A DNA stretch of 64,000 bases, taken from positions 1 through 64,000 of the forward strand of contig JAFKAC010000061.1 in the NCBI GenBank assembly GCA_025766275.1. Reading direction: 5' to 3'. The notes below the pieces were generated by a model. It did no database searches, was not told the origin of the DNA, and was given only the letters and a program-made list of their open reading frames with translations. Shown here one piece after another: positions 27,722 through 40,945 of this stretch. Positions within the stretch are counted from its first letter, which is position 1. Each line of letters begins with the position of its first letter. The position numbers and the translations under genes were made by a program. Origin of the DNA: Lactarius indigo (Eukaryota; Basidiomycota; Agaricomycetes; Russulales; Russulaceae).

Positions 27722-29421
27722 TGAAGTCTGTGGGTTACTGCTGCAGGTTGTAGGATGATTGAAGAAGTAAAAATACCTCGTTTGCCTTGTCATTTCCAGT
27801 TGTAATGGGTGATTCGCAATGCTCGACGCATCTGTCAAAGTCGATCAGCGACGAAATTTACCTATAAGAACCCACCCCAGAGTTCTTGATTCTGACGATG
27901 GCTCTTACCAACCCTCCCCTTGATCTGAACTTGTACATGTGCGCAGCCTCCCTGGGGTCGCCCATGGTCGCTTTGGTGCTGGTTCCCTCGGATATCAGCC
28001 AAGTGGTGAGTACCCATCAGCGCATCATAGATCAATCGTACTTATCCTGGGATGTCGTAGAACATCTTCATACGTCCCCTCCCCCAGCAAGTCGCCGACG
28101 CTGATGCAACGCCTCATCGAGTGTTGATTGAACCTACCCCACCCCGAGGTGCAATTCAACCTCCGGGCAATACCCAAAAGTGCCCACGCGATCCGACGGG
28201 CGAACAGACTGAGTACCCACCTGCGAAACAGGCGAAGGTCGAGGCGGGACCCTCTCGCCTCCAGGTTACCGGATACCCACAACAGGTGTCTGGTGGTGAC
28301 GACCTGTTAGTTCTTCCGCCCATTCCGAGGGATGTTTACGACGAACTCATTACATCATACGACTTAATCTCCTCATCATACAACAACATCAACAGTTCGG
28401 CTACCGAGCCCGAAACGAGTGACGATGAACAGGAGAGGCGTCGTCGCATGAATATCAAATAGCAGTGCTGCAGTAGTTTATAATGTCCGCAGGCTGGGAA
28501 GATTGATATCCCTAAAAAAATAATTGAGGTCGTCATTTTTCGTTCAGAAGTAAGAGAAGAGTCGACGTACATGAGCCAAACAACAAAGGGCAACCCGTCC
28601 CTGCCCCCAGTTCCCCCCGCTGTAACATCGCCGTCGCCGCTGTCGCCGCGATCGTCTTCATTGCTTCATCATCGCCTCACGGTCGTCGCAGTCGCAGCAG
28701 TGGTGGGTCAGGTCGTACTCGTCTTCATCGCAATCCCTGTTGTAGTCGCCAGTGGTCCGGGACTGAGTTGGGAATGGGGTAGTATGCAGTTGTATCGGCC
28801 GCCCCGGTCGGGATCACACAGGGCCTAGGCGTCGTCATAGTGGGAATCGCCGCTTGTGGCTGACATTGTCGACATCATCGTGGTGGGCTGTCTCCCATTA
28901 TCGCACGTTCCACAGCAATGAGAAGAGGGCGATCACAACGGCACCAAAGAAGGTGCCTGGTGTAGCTCGTCGTCTTCGCCTTTGCATGGAGATGTGACCT
29001 CTGGCACCATGTGGATTGCGACTCACTACGGTCGGGGAAGTGAAGTGTAGAGCCAAGAATAACCAGTCGGGTCCGAACGTGGGAAGCTTTTCCCACGTTC
29101 TTCGAAAGCAACCCGGTCTCTGCCGGCACGACGGGGCATCGAGCAAGGGGATGGTATCAGAGCCAGTCAGCACCTGAATCGGGGAGTACCAGTTCCTCTT
29201 CTGGCGTACTGTAAAATTCGACGAAACGCCTCCAGAGGAAGCTTGGCGATCTCGCCATATTGCCCTATGTAGATGACGTGAATGAGAAGGAGCCACCCTT
29301 GGAGCCACCTTACCGCAATTAAATTCTTAAAGAGGTAATATGGTTGCCTATTATGTATAGATGTTCAAAGTAGCAGATCACGTCCACATGACTCAGGCCT
29401 TGGCCCCCACCATGAACGCGA
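27722..29421. other. Intergenic between two divergent genes
   Basis: Plus-strand open frames at 27886-28104 and 28121-28462 (the second with an acidic ETSDDEQERRRR end) might be exons of a small gene, but no domain or convincing splice chain was found. The remainder, to 29421, shows nothing recognisable. Confidence 0.4.
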
Positions 29422-31293
29422 ATGAGCCCCAAGGCTAGTTCAAGTCAAAAGGACCCTCACCGCAAGACAAATATATGCGTCTCCCTTCACTCCACCTCCA
29501 TGTCCTCTACTGATCGCTCCTCTAGTCCATATACACGCAGGGACCGCGGGCAAGAAGACCGCAAGATGAGCCAAAACCCGTCAAGTAGGCCATCTGAAGA
29601 ACCATCCAAGCCATCCAAGAAGAAAACGACCCGTAAAAAATCGTAAGTCATCGCCTGAGTCCTCCATCATTCTTCAAAACCCAATACTGATTTATCCCAA
29701 CAGAGACGATGAAATGTCGCCATTTGTGGAATGTGGCCGATTCCTCATGCGATGTGTCTACCCCTTTATAGTGGTCAACACACTCATCGTCGTCGCACAA
29801 GAGCAGACATCCCCAGGGTGCGCCGACAAATACGAGTACTTGTGAGTCAACTCTGTGCGCACAAATGACAATACTATCTAACGCAGGAACGCAGGACCGA
29901 CGAAATAAAGGACCACTATGAGGGTTATGCTGCGGCGGCACTAAATTTTAGTGAAGACCTACATAAACGCCTGTCTTGGGGGGATACAGACGTACCCGAT
30001 ATTAACACAGCAGTAAGGAGTTTGGTTCACTCGTCTCCATGCCACTGACAGTCACTTGACACAGCTCGCGCAAGGGATGCGAGCAGGTCGTTCAACTGAC
30101 ATACACCGTCTCAAGTCTAACACCGGGCGATTCGCCAGCAAGACTGACACCCCACTGGCATTGGCTGGTGACACGAAATCCGATCGTGGCTTCACCAACG
30201 ATGCACTCGGCCGGATGCTCGTTCCTATACAACACCTTAAGGCCTACACCGATAATCCAGTCGAGTAAGTTCCTTCTATTATTTACTTGTGCTTTTCCGG
30301 ATGACCTCGCCTAGCTTCAGAACCAAGATTAGAAATGGGCTCGAGGGGTACGAGGTGACAGGGGGTGACCCACCGGCCTTCTTGTACGAAGACCCGGAAA
30401 ACTACGACCCTACTAACCTCCTCTCTGGATTTATGCGGGGGTATTTTCTGCCTCGCATACGTTGTCCTTAGATTGTCCAAAGCAGGTGCTAACCTGGTTA
30501 CAGTGTTTACGTGCTATATTCACAGGGCCAAGGACAGCCATGCGAGTACCTTCCCCCAATGACAGGCCCGCTCGAGACTCTGTGGCAAAACTGTGCAAGG
30601 TCCAAAAAGTGACTGTCCCAATTATTGTGTACGTAGCTATGCTGGTAAGTGGACCCCGCCGATTTCCTTGGTACAGTAGTGACACGGCGATAGGCTCGAT
30701 TTACGCTGAGTTCTGAGCCATCATGGACCAGCCAGGATGGGAAGTTCGACTACCAAGACTTCGCGGATATGCTATTCCAGGTTTTTAAGCACGATGACAA
30801 CTGGACTGAGCAAACCATTCGGTGGTGGAATGTGTAAGTCGTTCCCATCAATGTGGGCCAGACTAATGTTGGTCGACAGTGAGCTCTTTGGGAATGAGAA
30901 TGGCCTGAGATCTGCGGGATCTGACAAAGGGGCGACAAGCGGGTTCCTGGCGATGGTGAAGGACCAGTCCAAGGATCGTCGCGCCGAAAAGGAAGTGCCT
31001 GAACAAACGTCAGTCGAAGAGCCTGGTAAGCACCCCAGCCCATTACACCTCGGTCCGTGATACCCATGAAATTAGGCCCATGGGACAAGGAGGACTCTGA
31101 ATTGAGCGATCCAGACGCCGGAGGAAATGACCAACCCGACGCATTGCCATCCCCTTCGAGTCTGAGGTCACGAGCTGCCAATGTTCGCCGAGCGACAACA
31201 CCGAGTCTCAAGACCTGTAGCGGAGTCGATGAAGATGGCGACAAGGACGACGACGATATAACATCGCCTATGCCACGGTCGCCGAGGAAGTGA
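29422..31293 (+). CDS. DUF6698-type protein, multi-exon
   Basis: Several exons joined by short introns. Exon 1 is Ser/Lys-rich (from 29422, or from the internal ATG at 29569) and ends at a GTAAGT donor at 29644. Later exons give HYEGYAAAALNFSEDLHKRL, RGFTNDALGRMLVPIQHLKA with YTDNPVE before a GTAAGT, IRNGLEGYEVTGGDPPAFLY, QKVTVPIIVYVAML, and GKFDYQDFADMLFQVF with WTEQTIRWWNV. The order 'RGF...GRLL', 'FLYE...NP', 'A..YVA', 'FDY..F', 'WWN' is the pattern I recall for DUF6698, an Agaricomycete family of unknown function. The tail is charged and low in complexity, ending at TGA 31291-31293. Exon limits are approximate, and the final exon could be assigned differently. Confidence 0.65.
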
Positions 31294-32144
31294 AACACTG
31301 GGAAACGAAACACCGGTAAACAAAGGGACACCACGACCAGTGATGGGGACCTGGACGCGGAAGTCGGTAACGGAGCAGGGACCACCCGCTCTGCAAAGCG
31401 ACTCAAACTCAAAGGCCCCAAACCATCCAAGCCGGTAATGTCTATTATTACCTGACGGATAAACCACTGATGCCTTATTACAGCGTCGTTGCTAGTTTTT
31501 ACAACTTGAAATCGGTTCCACAATTGCGGCCTGGGATCTTGTGCCAGTAGTAGAAATAGTAAAATTACTGTACTGATCGTGAATGAATCGAATCGCTTAC
31601 GAATTCTCAAAAGAGCCTGTGTGAGATCGCGAGTATAAGATATGTTTGCCATAGTTTACAATCAGCAGGAAACGCATCTGACTCGTGGAAGGCATCGCGA
31701 ACGCTTGCAACCCATTAAAATACTCATAACCATACAAGAGGAAGATAGATAGATATAATCCGAATAATCGCATACGAGCCACCAAGTACTCAACTGGTAA
31801 TTAAAATCCATCGGAAGAATTATGCTTGCTGACTGACGGATTACCGATTTGGGGAGCTATCACAATCGTTTTCAGTGATTTATGATCCGGTTTCTGCTCA
31901 CAACACTTACGGTGATTATTATCACTTATAATCGCCCAATATTTTTCATTGTTTTTGCTGATGATACAGCCCAGGTTCCTTCCGGAAAACGGTAACAATA
32001 AAGTTCACTAAAGCCGTCATACAACACAGTCGGTAGCACCCCCTATTCGTAGAGGTCCAGTGCTGCTTTCAGTAAACCTTCTGCCTCCGCAAACCGAGGG
32101 ACTGCCTTGCACTCGAAAGACATAGGGTGGCTGTTGCTTGCGGG
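31294..32144. other. Intergenic, no gene supported
   Basis: A/T-rich sequence from about 31500. The short frames on both strands have no motif. It separates convergent genes. Confidence 0.5.
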
Positions 32145-33684
32145 TCAAGGAGAACACATGGAAGAAGCAAGCAAAACCACGCACGCTATGCCAGAGGGAG
32201 CAAACGCGTGCATGTCCAATTCACCTACCGCGCCCTCAGGATGCTCGAAACGCATTGCCCACAACAGCGTCGCAAAGTCGATCCCGAGTGTCCCTTCCGC
32301 GACGAACCTCCCGGGGCACACCCGCCGCCCATACCCAAACGATACGTGTCCTTCCTCCCGACCGTCCATCAGTGCCTTCACTTGGCCCTTCTCGTCTAGA
32401 TATCTTGCTGGGTTGAAACTAGCCGAGTCGCTGCCAAACACGGTCGGGTCGGAATTGATCAAGTGCATGTTCGGGAGGACCATGGTGCCTTTGGGGATGA
32501 ACATGCCCTCGTACCAATCGTCCGCAGATGAGGCGTATGGCACGCCTAAGGGAGTCGCGGGCGACCAGCGCAGTACCTCTTTGACCATCGCGCAGATATA
32601 CGGTAGAGAGGGGAGGTCGGCAAAGGTTGGTGGGCGAGCGTAGCCTAGGACTTCGTCGAGTTCAGCGTGGGCACGGACTTGCACCTCTGGGTGGGCGAGA
32701 AGAGTGAGCAGCCACCAGTGCAGCGTAGTAGAGGTCGTCTCTCCACCCGCGGAACTACAGTTTGTGAGACCTTTAGACCCTCTGTGCATGTCGGGCGATA
32801 CATGAGGGGACGTACAGCATGTCACTGACAAGCCAAGCTCGCTCGCGTTCCGAGAGGTGATATCTTTCCTGATTCTTTATCATTGTAGCACCGAAGCTTG
32901 CCTGATCGATTCCTTTCGCCTAGAATTTGTATTCGTACATGAACAATCCATTTCATCGGGGGACCACCGCAGCGAGTACGAACCAGATCATCAGCAACTT
33001 TGCCGAGAAGGCGTTCGTGTCTCAATGAATCTTGGATGAACCAGTATTGTGTGTACCGTTTCCACTTGGCGAATCTGCATGCCAAGATCAGAGGGAACCA
33101 ACGATGAGTAACACGGTATACACACCTAGTCGGAATATATCTCATACATGGGAAAAACTCAACGAGGCGCGCTCCTGGCTCTAACTCGTGCCCTACCCGT
33201 TGCACATGGTCTACGATCCCTACAATAACTGGGTCATCCTCTGATTCTACGGGGGGTAGACGGTAGTTGATGGACAGTATGATGGACCACGCATGCCGTT
33301 GGAAATGCTTCTTCATGAAATGGGTACTATTTATCAGCGCAAGCGCCAACATGATCACTTCACGACTCTGAATGGGGTAAAAGTCTGGTACGACCGATTT
33401 CGAGAAGCCTTCCACTGCAGGACGGCGGAACCGGCGCCACCTATGGGGAATCAGCGCGGAACCAAGACAAAATGTCGAATGACACACAGGTCGCCGTATC
33501 CCGTGAAGACAAATATGAGGTTCTCGGTCAGAAATTCGTTCAAGGAGATGAATCGCGGTCGATCGGAATATATGTTGGATCGCTTTTCAAGCAAATCGAC
33601 GTCAACGCGCTGGCTGTTGACGACAAGGATGCCCCGCCCAAAGACGCCTAAGTACATCAATTCACCTGACAGGTAGGTAAGCAA
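32145..33684 (-). pseudogene. Cytochrome P450, N-terminally truncated
   Basis: Exons on the minus strand rebuild most of a fungal microsomal P450. They include SGELMYLGVFGRGILVVNSQ and NIYSDRPRFISLNEFLTENL (33676-33490), RWRRFRRPAVEGFSK and FFPCMRYIPTR (33440-33120), ERERAWLVSDML before a GTACGT donor (about 32815), and SAGGETTSTTLHWW (I-helix). The ExxR motif is in KEVLRWSP, and the heme loop is FGYGRRVCPGR with its cysteine. Fungal P450s of this kind oxidise small lipophilic substrates; the substrate cannot be inferred. The membrane anchor and first 50 or so residues are missing. Coding stops about 30 bases from the edge of a duplicated block (33714), so recombination there probably removed the 5' end. 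Confidence 0.75.
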
Positions 33685-33764
33685 TTTTTGGAATAGATTG
33701 GAGGTCTAGGACGATCGCATCCAGATCTGAGAGACAAGGACCTGAGAACGAACAGACAGTCAGG

Positions 33765-34601
33765 TCAACAAATGCATCTGCGTGACAAAACATAGGGCAC
33801 ACCTTCAAATCCGCCGCCGTCCGTCTGGTTCTCTACGATAGCGATGTAAAAGGTGGGGCCAGTCGTGAGGGCAAGTGTAACTAGGAGGAATAGTAAGTGG
33901 CCGGTGAGGTGAGACGTGTTGTTCCAAGTTGTCGAAATGTACGAGAACTCTGCGAGCGTCGCGAGAATTATGATGACCGTGGCTACAGAACCTCCGAGGG
34001 CCGTGGTGGACCATGTCAAAGTGGACGAGTGTCGTTGATCTGGCTGGTAGATGGTCGGGGCGTCAGTGCAGGAGGAATATCCACAAGACGGGTCTAACAA
34101 GGAAATCAAAACTGGAACAATGTAAAGAAGTATCGGAAATGGACGCACCTTGTCCATGAGGACGATCCGAGCGATGCCCTCCGGGTACCAAAACAGTTGA
34201 TTGACATCATGATAACCAATGACGCGATCGTGGCCATGCTCGCGCTCTACAAATTTGCTGTCCGCTGATTCATAGATATTGATGCAATGTCACATGCGGT
34301 CGTACTAGGACATGTTGTTCGTTGCCTGATGCCAGCGTTCGAGGGCCCTGGTCAAGGACTTCTCCGAGTGATTGCGACCCCCATCGCGCTTTGAGCGGAG
34401 GAGTTGGAGACCGGGATTTTGCGTATGATCGATGGCATCGTCGAGATCGAGTTGAGTGGCAAAGTACCATTCGCTGTAGCCATCGATGTAGTCCGCATGA
34501 TGGGTAAGGCATGATTTAGAGATGTGTGGATGCACAACCGTGGAGAAGCTCCATTGTGAAGCTGAACTATCGAGGCTGTGAGTAACAAGTAACAAGAGCA
34601 A
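33765..34601 (-). pseudogene. FKS1: 1,3-beta-glucan synthase (FKS1) fragment, copy 1
   Basis: Minus-strand pieces, in order, give DYIDGYSEWYFATQLDLDDA with NPGLQLLRSKR and ALERWHQATNNMS. These are followed by IGYHDVNQLFWYPEGIARIV before a GTGCGT donor, and then TIYQPDQRHSSTLTWSTTAL with ISTTWNNTSHLTGHLLFLLV and GPTFYIAI. These blocks belong to the N-terminal FKS1 domain and the first membrane segments of the plasma-membrane glucan synthase. Sequence expected between the blocks is missing and neither the start nor the catalytic domain is present, so this is a rearranged relic. Confidence 0.72.
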
Positions 34602-35020
34602 GGGAAGTCGTGAAGAGCGCCCACTGTCATGTTGGAGACTGCCGATTGGCCCAATAGTCGGCTGTGGACATCGTGATCGGTATCTGGTGACGTGGGAAAC
34701 ATGGTCTGATAGATGAATGGCTGGGGAGGTGAGAGAACCAAGAAAAACAGGGATCTATTCCGCTCTCAGTTTACTGAAGTAAATACAAGTCCAGATGAGA
34801 GAAAGCGAAGTGCAAAAGTGATAACATGAGTGATGGACGAAAGCGGGCAACAGCAGCTAGTTGTGAAATGAAAGGGGAGAAGTAAAAGCAAATGCTCCAG
34901 CGCAGCCCCCTGTCGTTTCAGAAAAGCGTGCAAATTTTACACTGGAACGTGTGGCTATGAGCGGTGTGTGTCTCTGGCGCATATCTTGGAATAAGAATGG
35001 ATCCAAAAGTCGCAAACGGT

Positions 35021-35055
35021 CATGTGACCCATCCATGCATGGAATGATCACGTGC
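35021..35055. promoter_or_regulatory. Palindromic CACRTGAC-CCATGCATGG-type element, copy 1
   Basis: CATGTGACCC, then ATCCATGCATGGA, then ATCACGTG: an imperfect palindrome centred on CCATGCATGG with CANGTG boxes at both edges. It recurs at 40912, 42150 and 43525. Confidence 0.5.
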
Positions 35056-38000
35056 ACCGCTTTAACACCCTCAATAAACGCAATCGCAACGGGGAGTTAT
35101 CAGCAATTGCAAGAAGGTTGCTGAGTTCCTGGTCTATTGACTACAAGACCCAATCAACTCGCTTACAGACATAGACAATAACAAATAAATTGGGTGGTAA
35201 AGGGGTTCAACTGAGCGGGGAGGGAAGGATGAACGAGAGACAAGATGACTACTTCGCTTGATTCCCCAAGCCCCCTGCCCGTATTTCCCAGCGCGCCAAA
35301 TAACCGCCTGCGCGTACGTACGTCCACATCAGGCGGAAGCGATCGATACCGTGCTTGCGATGCCCAGCGCCACAAGTCACAGGGGTCGGCCATGAGCGAG
35401 CACAGCCGAGAGGCCAGGGCTGCTGTCAAACACGACGAAGTGAGATGCGGCACGGCAGATAGAGGGACTTTTTACGCTGCAAGGTGGATGCCGACGAAAT
35501 GGGGCAACATGAGGTGGGTAAGACGTGCAAGCGCAAGTGCGGCGAGAATGTCGTTGAAAATCCGTAGCGAAAAACTGTCCTACACGGATAAACAATGGCC
35601 CCGAGAGAATAGAGTACCGAACCTTCTTTGGTGCCTTCGATGGAGCACGATGAGCCACAGTAGCCTAGTTGTCGAATGCATATGCACGCACTTCGCACTC
35701 AGGCGTGGATGCCGATCCAGCAGCGCTCCCCAGAGATTGTACGGAGAGTGGTAGGGGAGAAAGTGAGCGAGCGGTCGGGGAGACTGGCAGACGTAGTATC
35801 GAGACGTACCTCCTACGTCCCGCCGTTCGTACACATCTGACTTGGCGTCCCCGCTCGGTTTCTCCACATAACACTCTTCTCCGTACAACCCGGTTTTCCC
35901 AAGTTCTCACATGGCTCTCTGCATAGACGGTCACCGACGAGGCATCTATTGTGAAAGCGTGTAAGAATGCTGTTCAAGTAGGGCAAATTTGGAAGGAGTT
36001 GTGACAGGTTAGAACGATCGATGACGAATGCAGACAAACGTACGCTTGACCACAGTCAGGCAGTCGTGGCCATCCCCGTGCAAGAGACTGCTTCGCACAC
36101 AATCCAAATAGTAGAAATCTCACCACGACTAACAAAAGTTCGACGCTGGCATATAGATCTGTGACAGCGTTCAAGTTGCGGAATGTTTGGCGTAACTCTT
36201 CGATACCTGTCTGATTGCCCTCAAAATGCTGTACTTTCGATTCAAGGCAGTTCTCGACCTGAGCTACCCACAGGTCGACGAGACGAGTTAAGTATTGCAC
36301 AACATTGGCGTGCGACGCAGAGTCGTCGATGTGTTGCCTTTTCACAGTCCGATCTTAGGATTTGCAAATGATCGCGAGTTGACGTTTGTGGTCAGCAAAG
36401 GGGGTATCTGGCTTGGCGAGAATGAACCGCGCTTCGCCACAGCGCACGCATCAATGTTCTAAATATTTCAGTCTGAAGCTAAGCATTTTCGATTCCAGGC
36501 GTACCTTTACTAGTAGCAGGATTGGCTCGATAATGGTCCCAGAAAATCCAGTCTCCAGGGCAATAGGCAACACCGCAAGAGGGACGCTCAGTCAGTTAAT
36601 CTGTTGGCGAGGTCAAGGGCGTGGTAATACCAGGCGATGGAGCTGGGAACGATGATACAGCAAGAGAAATTAGGGTAACTAGTAGGTCGTCGGAACAGGT
36701 CACAGGCCCTTGCACTGGCCCCCCACCGACCGTGGAAAAAAGGGAAAGCTGTGGTGTCTGCGACTAGTTGCTTAGATAAATCGGCACCATCAGCATACGT
36801 TTTGGATATGTCATGATCGGGAGGGTTGGTCTTAGTACGTACCACGAATGTAGCACGAATCTGTATAGTAATTGATCACATTGAGAGTCTGCCCGCGTGA
36901 CAGTGCTTACAAATTAACCACTCGCGACGCGTGTGGTAGGTCGTCTTGAAAGTCGTGCGCGTCTACTAGTAAAGTCCCGTTCCATCCTCTTCCCCTCTTT
37001 TCTTTTCCCCCGAATGGTCGCAACCATAAAAGAGCAGGTGAGCCCAACTATCACATCTCTAACAGAGTCGCCACTACAATGTTAACTCTTGCCAGCCAAC
37101 CGCACTCGCTGCCACAACCGTCAGTGCGGCCCACCCATTGACATCTCCAGTCTGAAATGCGTTCCCGTGCGTTGCTCGCGCCCCAGCCTGGAACGGGCCG
37201 GCCACGACGGCACGCTCAAGCTTCTGTAACACAAGCACATTTCTACTTATGCTGGGACACGAGACGTGGTCCGTACAACTGCACTACTCATTTCCGAGAT
37301 TTATAGACCTCTCTCCGCCATCGCACTGATTCCATTTTACCCACGTCGTGGTCCCACTATCAATACACCTTAGGACAGTAAGCCGCCCCGAGTTTGGCAA
37401 GAAAATAGCTCTGACGCGCACCCTGCGTACCTCTCATGACCACCCTGAGACAACAAGGTGAGCAACACTTCACTTTTTTGAGGAATGGGCGTTGCATTCT
37501 CGACGGATAAATTCCACTGGCATCAATTAGGCGGAGAGTTTACCCAATAGTACACCGAAGGTCCGTTTACGTAGTCCGACTAGATCCGACTAACTATCTT
37601 GATTGCGTAGGACCAACAGTTTCGATTCGAGGATGACCGCAGCAGAGACCCCCATCGCCGTGACCATGAAGATGTATTGCGCTTCCCGATTATTATGGCA
37701 TGGAGACACTGGCGCAGCAAACTTCACTTCACTACTACAACTGCTATTGTCGCTTTGAACTCCAGAGCTGTGAGCGCTGCACTACATGAACTGTGTCAGT
37801 CAGGTTAGCCGTCCAGACCATTTCGTCCGACCTCACTTTACACATGACTTCAGAAAACCGAGTGACCCTACAAGTCCGTCCCGGAGCCGGAGATCCGATC
37901 CACGCTTTGCAGGGTGTACTTGTGCTGTGATTGCTCATCGAGCGGAAGTTGCGGAACGTCGTACTGGGGTTTCAGGCACTGTATCAGTGTTGTATTACTG

Positions 38001-38277
38001 TAGGACCTGTATAGTGCTTTGAGCGGTTTTTGAGTAGTATTCCCACCATGCCGGGCTTTGTCGCTTCATCGCTTGGATTGCTGTTATCAGAAAGCGCAGG
38101 CATCTGATCGCAATTGTTTGACCACTCCTTTCTCCTAGATTATATCGTCACCTTCAGGCGTCTTGATAAAGGGATAGAGTCATCCCGGGTCGTGTTACTG
38201 TATCACAATGTCGTGCTATGTCAGGCGTTGCCTTTATCGGCGAGGAGTTGACTCCTTATTTGCACTGGGGTTGCAGA

Positions 38278-38296
38278 GACGGCCCGGAGGGCCGTC
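38278..38296. terminator. GC-rich hairpin
   Basis: GACGGCCC and GGGCCGTC with a 3-nt loop, followed by CTTTTG. No gene is assigned next to it, so the terminator label is only a guess from its shape. Confidence 0.25.
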
Positions 38297-38570
38297 CTTT
38301 TGCTGCTCACTGGGCGGCGGCTGCAGAATGCTGTCAATCATTTCTGTATCCATGTTCCACATTCAATAATGATTTTCACCCTCTCACTCACTGTGAAGTT
38401 AGCATGATCAATTTGAGAGAGCGCCTGCTGCAGCAGTGGAATGCCAACCCATGAGCAAGCCCCTATTCACAGAGACAGACGCTGTGTGAGCGTGCCCCTA
38501 TTATTCACGGAGGGCAGATGCGGATACGCTTCAGCAATCTTTCTATTGAACGTCACATCCACAAAAGGCC

Positions 38571-38619
38571 TATGTGTCAGCATTCTATGTGTCAGCACCA
38601 ACTTTCTATGTGTCAGCAA
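38571..38619. repeat. Triplicated TATGTGTCAGCA motif
   Basis: CTATGTGTCAGCA occurs three times within 50 bp, separated by two and about eight bases. Confidence 0.8.
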
Positions 38620-38671
38620 AGTGCACATCGAGCATTTATATATTGTATAGATACCGTGGCTGTACGTGAAA

Positions 38672-38755
38672 CGTTGGTGGCGCAGAGAAGCGGAGACCGA
38701 AAGCAAAACAGAGACACCAAAGCCCGGTGATTTGGGCCAGAGCCCGAGCCTCACA
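38672..38755. repeat. Short dispersed repeat, copy 1
   Basis: GGTGGCGCAGAGAAGCGGAG onward, about 80 bp through AGCCCGAGCCTCACAT, also found at 42072-42155 with a few changes. Confidence 0.85.
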
Positions 38756-39657
38756 TCGTTCTTGCTGCACTAGATTCGATCAATAGAAAGTGCTCTATGC
38801 TTTTTTATATTTTGCTTCACAGATTGGGCGACTCGACGGAAAACGAAAAGTCTACATTGTTCAAAATGCTGCAAGCCCCCTGCTTTGGGGACGTGCCACA
38901 CGAAACAGTGTACAGGGGTGTGGGGCTGTTGCCACGCAAGTGCTCCTGCACGGCCGCAATTCTCAGGGGTTAAACTGCTACACATAAGGAGGAAACCCCT
39001 TTGTTTTCTAGCTTTCCGTGTCCTTTGTAAGATGCCTCCACCCACTGCTAGCTCTGTTGTATTGTGTTGTCGAACGACACTTGAATGAAAACCATCTCCT
39101 CTTCGGACATCTCCAGATGGGTTCTCGCTTTACGCGATCGCGTTCTCCACCAGGGCCGTGGCATGGAGACGACAAACCTGAACTTGCAGCGGGCCATGTG
39201 TTCGAGTTCGCGCTCGAGTTGCCGCCGAACATCTTGACGACCTCGGAGTTTTCGACGCGGTACAGTAGCTTGATTGCTTACCCGATGCCCGAAACGGTGC
39301 GGTACAGTGTTTGGAAACGTAAAGAAGCCCAGATGCGGCGTAGGGTAAACCGCGGCACAGCACTCTTGAAACTGATGCAGTAAAAAATAGCAGGTCATCG
39401 AAAGTGACTGAGTGAAGAACGAGATCGGCGCTGTGCATTTGAACCCCGGCGGGAAGAAGCTGCCCTTGAAGCCTATGTCCGCTTGAGCAACAAAGAAGAT
39501 GAGAGCACGGAGACTGCGCCGGCGATGTGGGGTGTCGACCGGGTGATAAAGGAGCATCTGCATGTGGTCAATGGACGGTAAAAGCTCGCGATACATCGAG
39601 ATGACAATCGCATCCAGATCTGAGAGACAAGGACCTGAGAACGAACAGACAGTCAGG

Positions 39658-40494
39658 TCAACAAATGCGTCTGCGTGACAAAACATAGGGCACACCTTCA
39701 AATCCGCCGCCGTCCGTCTGGTTCTCTACGATAGCGATGTAAAAGGTGGGGCCAGTCGTGAGGGCAAGTGTAACTAGGAGGAATAGTAAGTGGCCGGTGA
39801 GGTGAGACGTGTTGTTCCAAGTTGTCGAAATGTACGAGAACTCTGCGAGCGTCGCGAGAATTATGATGACCGTGGCTACAGAACCTCCGAGGGCCGTGGT
39901 GGACCATGTCAAAGTGGACGAGTGTCGTTGATCTGGCTGGTAGATGGTCGGGGCGTCAGTGCAGGAGGAATATCCACAAGACGGGTCTAACAAGGAAATC
40001 AAAACTGGAACAATGTAAAGAAGTATCGGAAATGGACGCACCTTGTCCATGAGGACGATCCGAGCGATGCCCTCCGGGTACCAAAACAGTTGATTGACAT
40101 CATGATAACCAATGACGCGATCGTGGCCATGCTCGCGCTCTACAAATTTGCTGTCCGCTGATTCATAGATATTGATGCAATGTCACATGCGGTCGTACTA
40201 GGACATGTTGTTCGTTGCCTGATGCCAGCGTTCGAGGGCCCTGGTCAAGGACTTCTCCGAGTGATTGCGACCCCCATCGCGCTTTGAGCGGAGGCGTTGG
40301 AGACCGGGATTTGGCGTATGATTGATGGCATCGTCGAGATCGAGTTGAGTGGCAAAGTACCATTCGCTGTAGCCATCGATGTAGTCCGCATGATGGGTAA
40401 GGCATGATTTAGAGATGTGTGGATGCACAACCGTGGAGAAACTCCATTGTGAAGCTGAACTATCGAGGCTGTGAGTAACAAGTAACAAGAGCAA
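39658..40494 (-). pseudogene. FKS1: 1,3-beta-glucan synthase (FKS1) fragment, copy 2
   Basis: Same broken FKS1 pieces as 33765-34601 within the second duplication copy, with two or three residue differences (for example NPGLQRLRSKR instead of NPGLQLLRSKR). The breaks are shared, so the fragment was already dead before the duplication. Confidence 0.72.
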
Positions 40495-40911
40495 GGGAAG
40501 TCGTGAAGAGCGCCCACTGTCATGTTGGAGACTGCCGATTGGCCCAATAGTCGGCTGTGGACATCGTGATCGGTATCTGGTGACCTGGATAACATGGTTT
40601 GATGGATGAATGGCCGGGGAGGTGAGAGAACCAAGAAAAACAGGGATCTATTCCGCTCTCAGTTTACTGAAGTAAATACAAGTCCAGATGAGAGAAAGCG
40701 AAGTGCAAAAGTGATAACATGAGTGATGGACGAAAGGGTAACAGCAGCTAGTTGTGAAATGAAAGGGGAGAAGTAAAGGCAAATGCTCCAGCGCAGCCCC
40801 CTGTCGTTTCAGAAAAGCGTGCAAATTTTACACTGGAACGTGTGGCTATGAGCGGTGTGTGTCTCTGGCGCATATCTTTAAATAAGAATGGATCCAAAAG
40901 TCGCAAACGGT

Positions 40912-40945
40912 CATGTGACCCATCCATGCATGGAATGATCACGTG
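40912..40945. promoter_or_regulatory. Palindromic CCATGCATGG element, copy 2
   Basis: Same element as 35021-35055, inherited with the duplication. Confidence 0.5.

Larger units (their letters stand above)
33714..36170. repeat. Segmental duplication, copy 1
   Basis: About 2,457 bp, starting ATCGCATCCAGATCTGAGAG and ending GATCTGTGACAGCG, repeated in the same orientation at 39607-42064 with only scattered substitutions and very small indels. It carries the FKS1 fragment and about 1.4 kb of further DNA (34750-36170) in which I recognise no gene. Confidence 0.95.
36171..39606. other. Spacer between the two duplication copies
   Basis: About 3.4 kb in which I could not support a gene. It holds a perfect 8-bp hairpin (38278-38296), a triplicated 14-mer (38571-38619), a repeat shared with 42066 (38672-38755), and a plus-strand frame at 39018-39383 without recognisable domain. 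Confidence 0.45.

Noticed and set aside
38278..38296. Functional intrinsic terminator
   Set aside because: The hairpin is good but no transcription unit ends there, and such terminators are not the rule for fungal RNA polymerase II.
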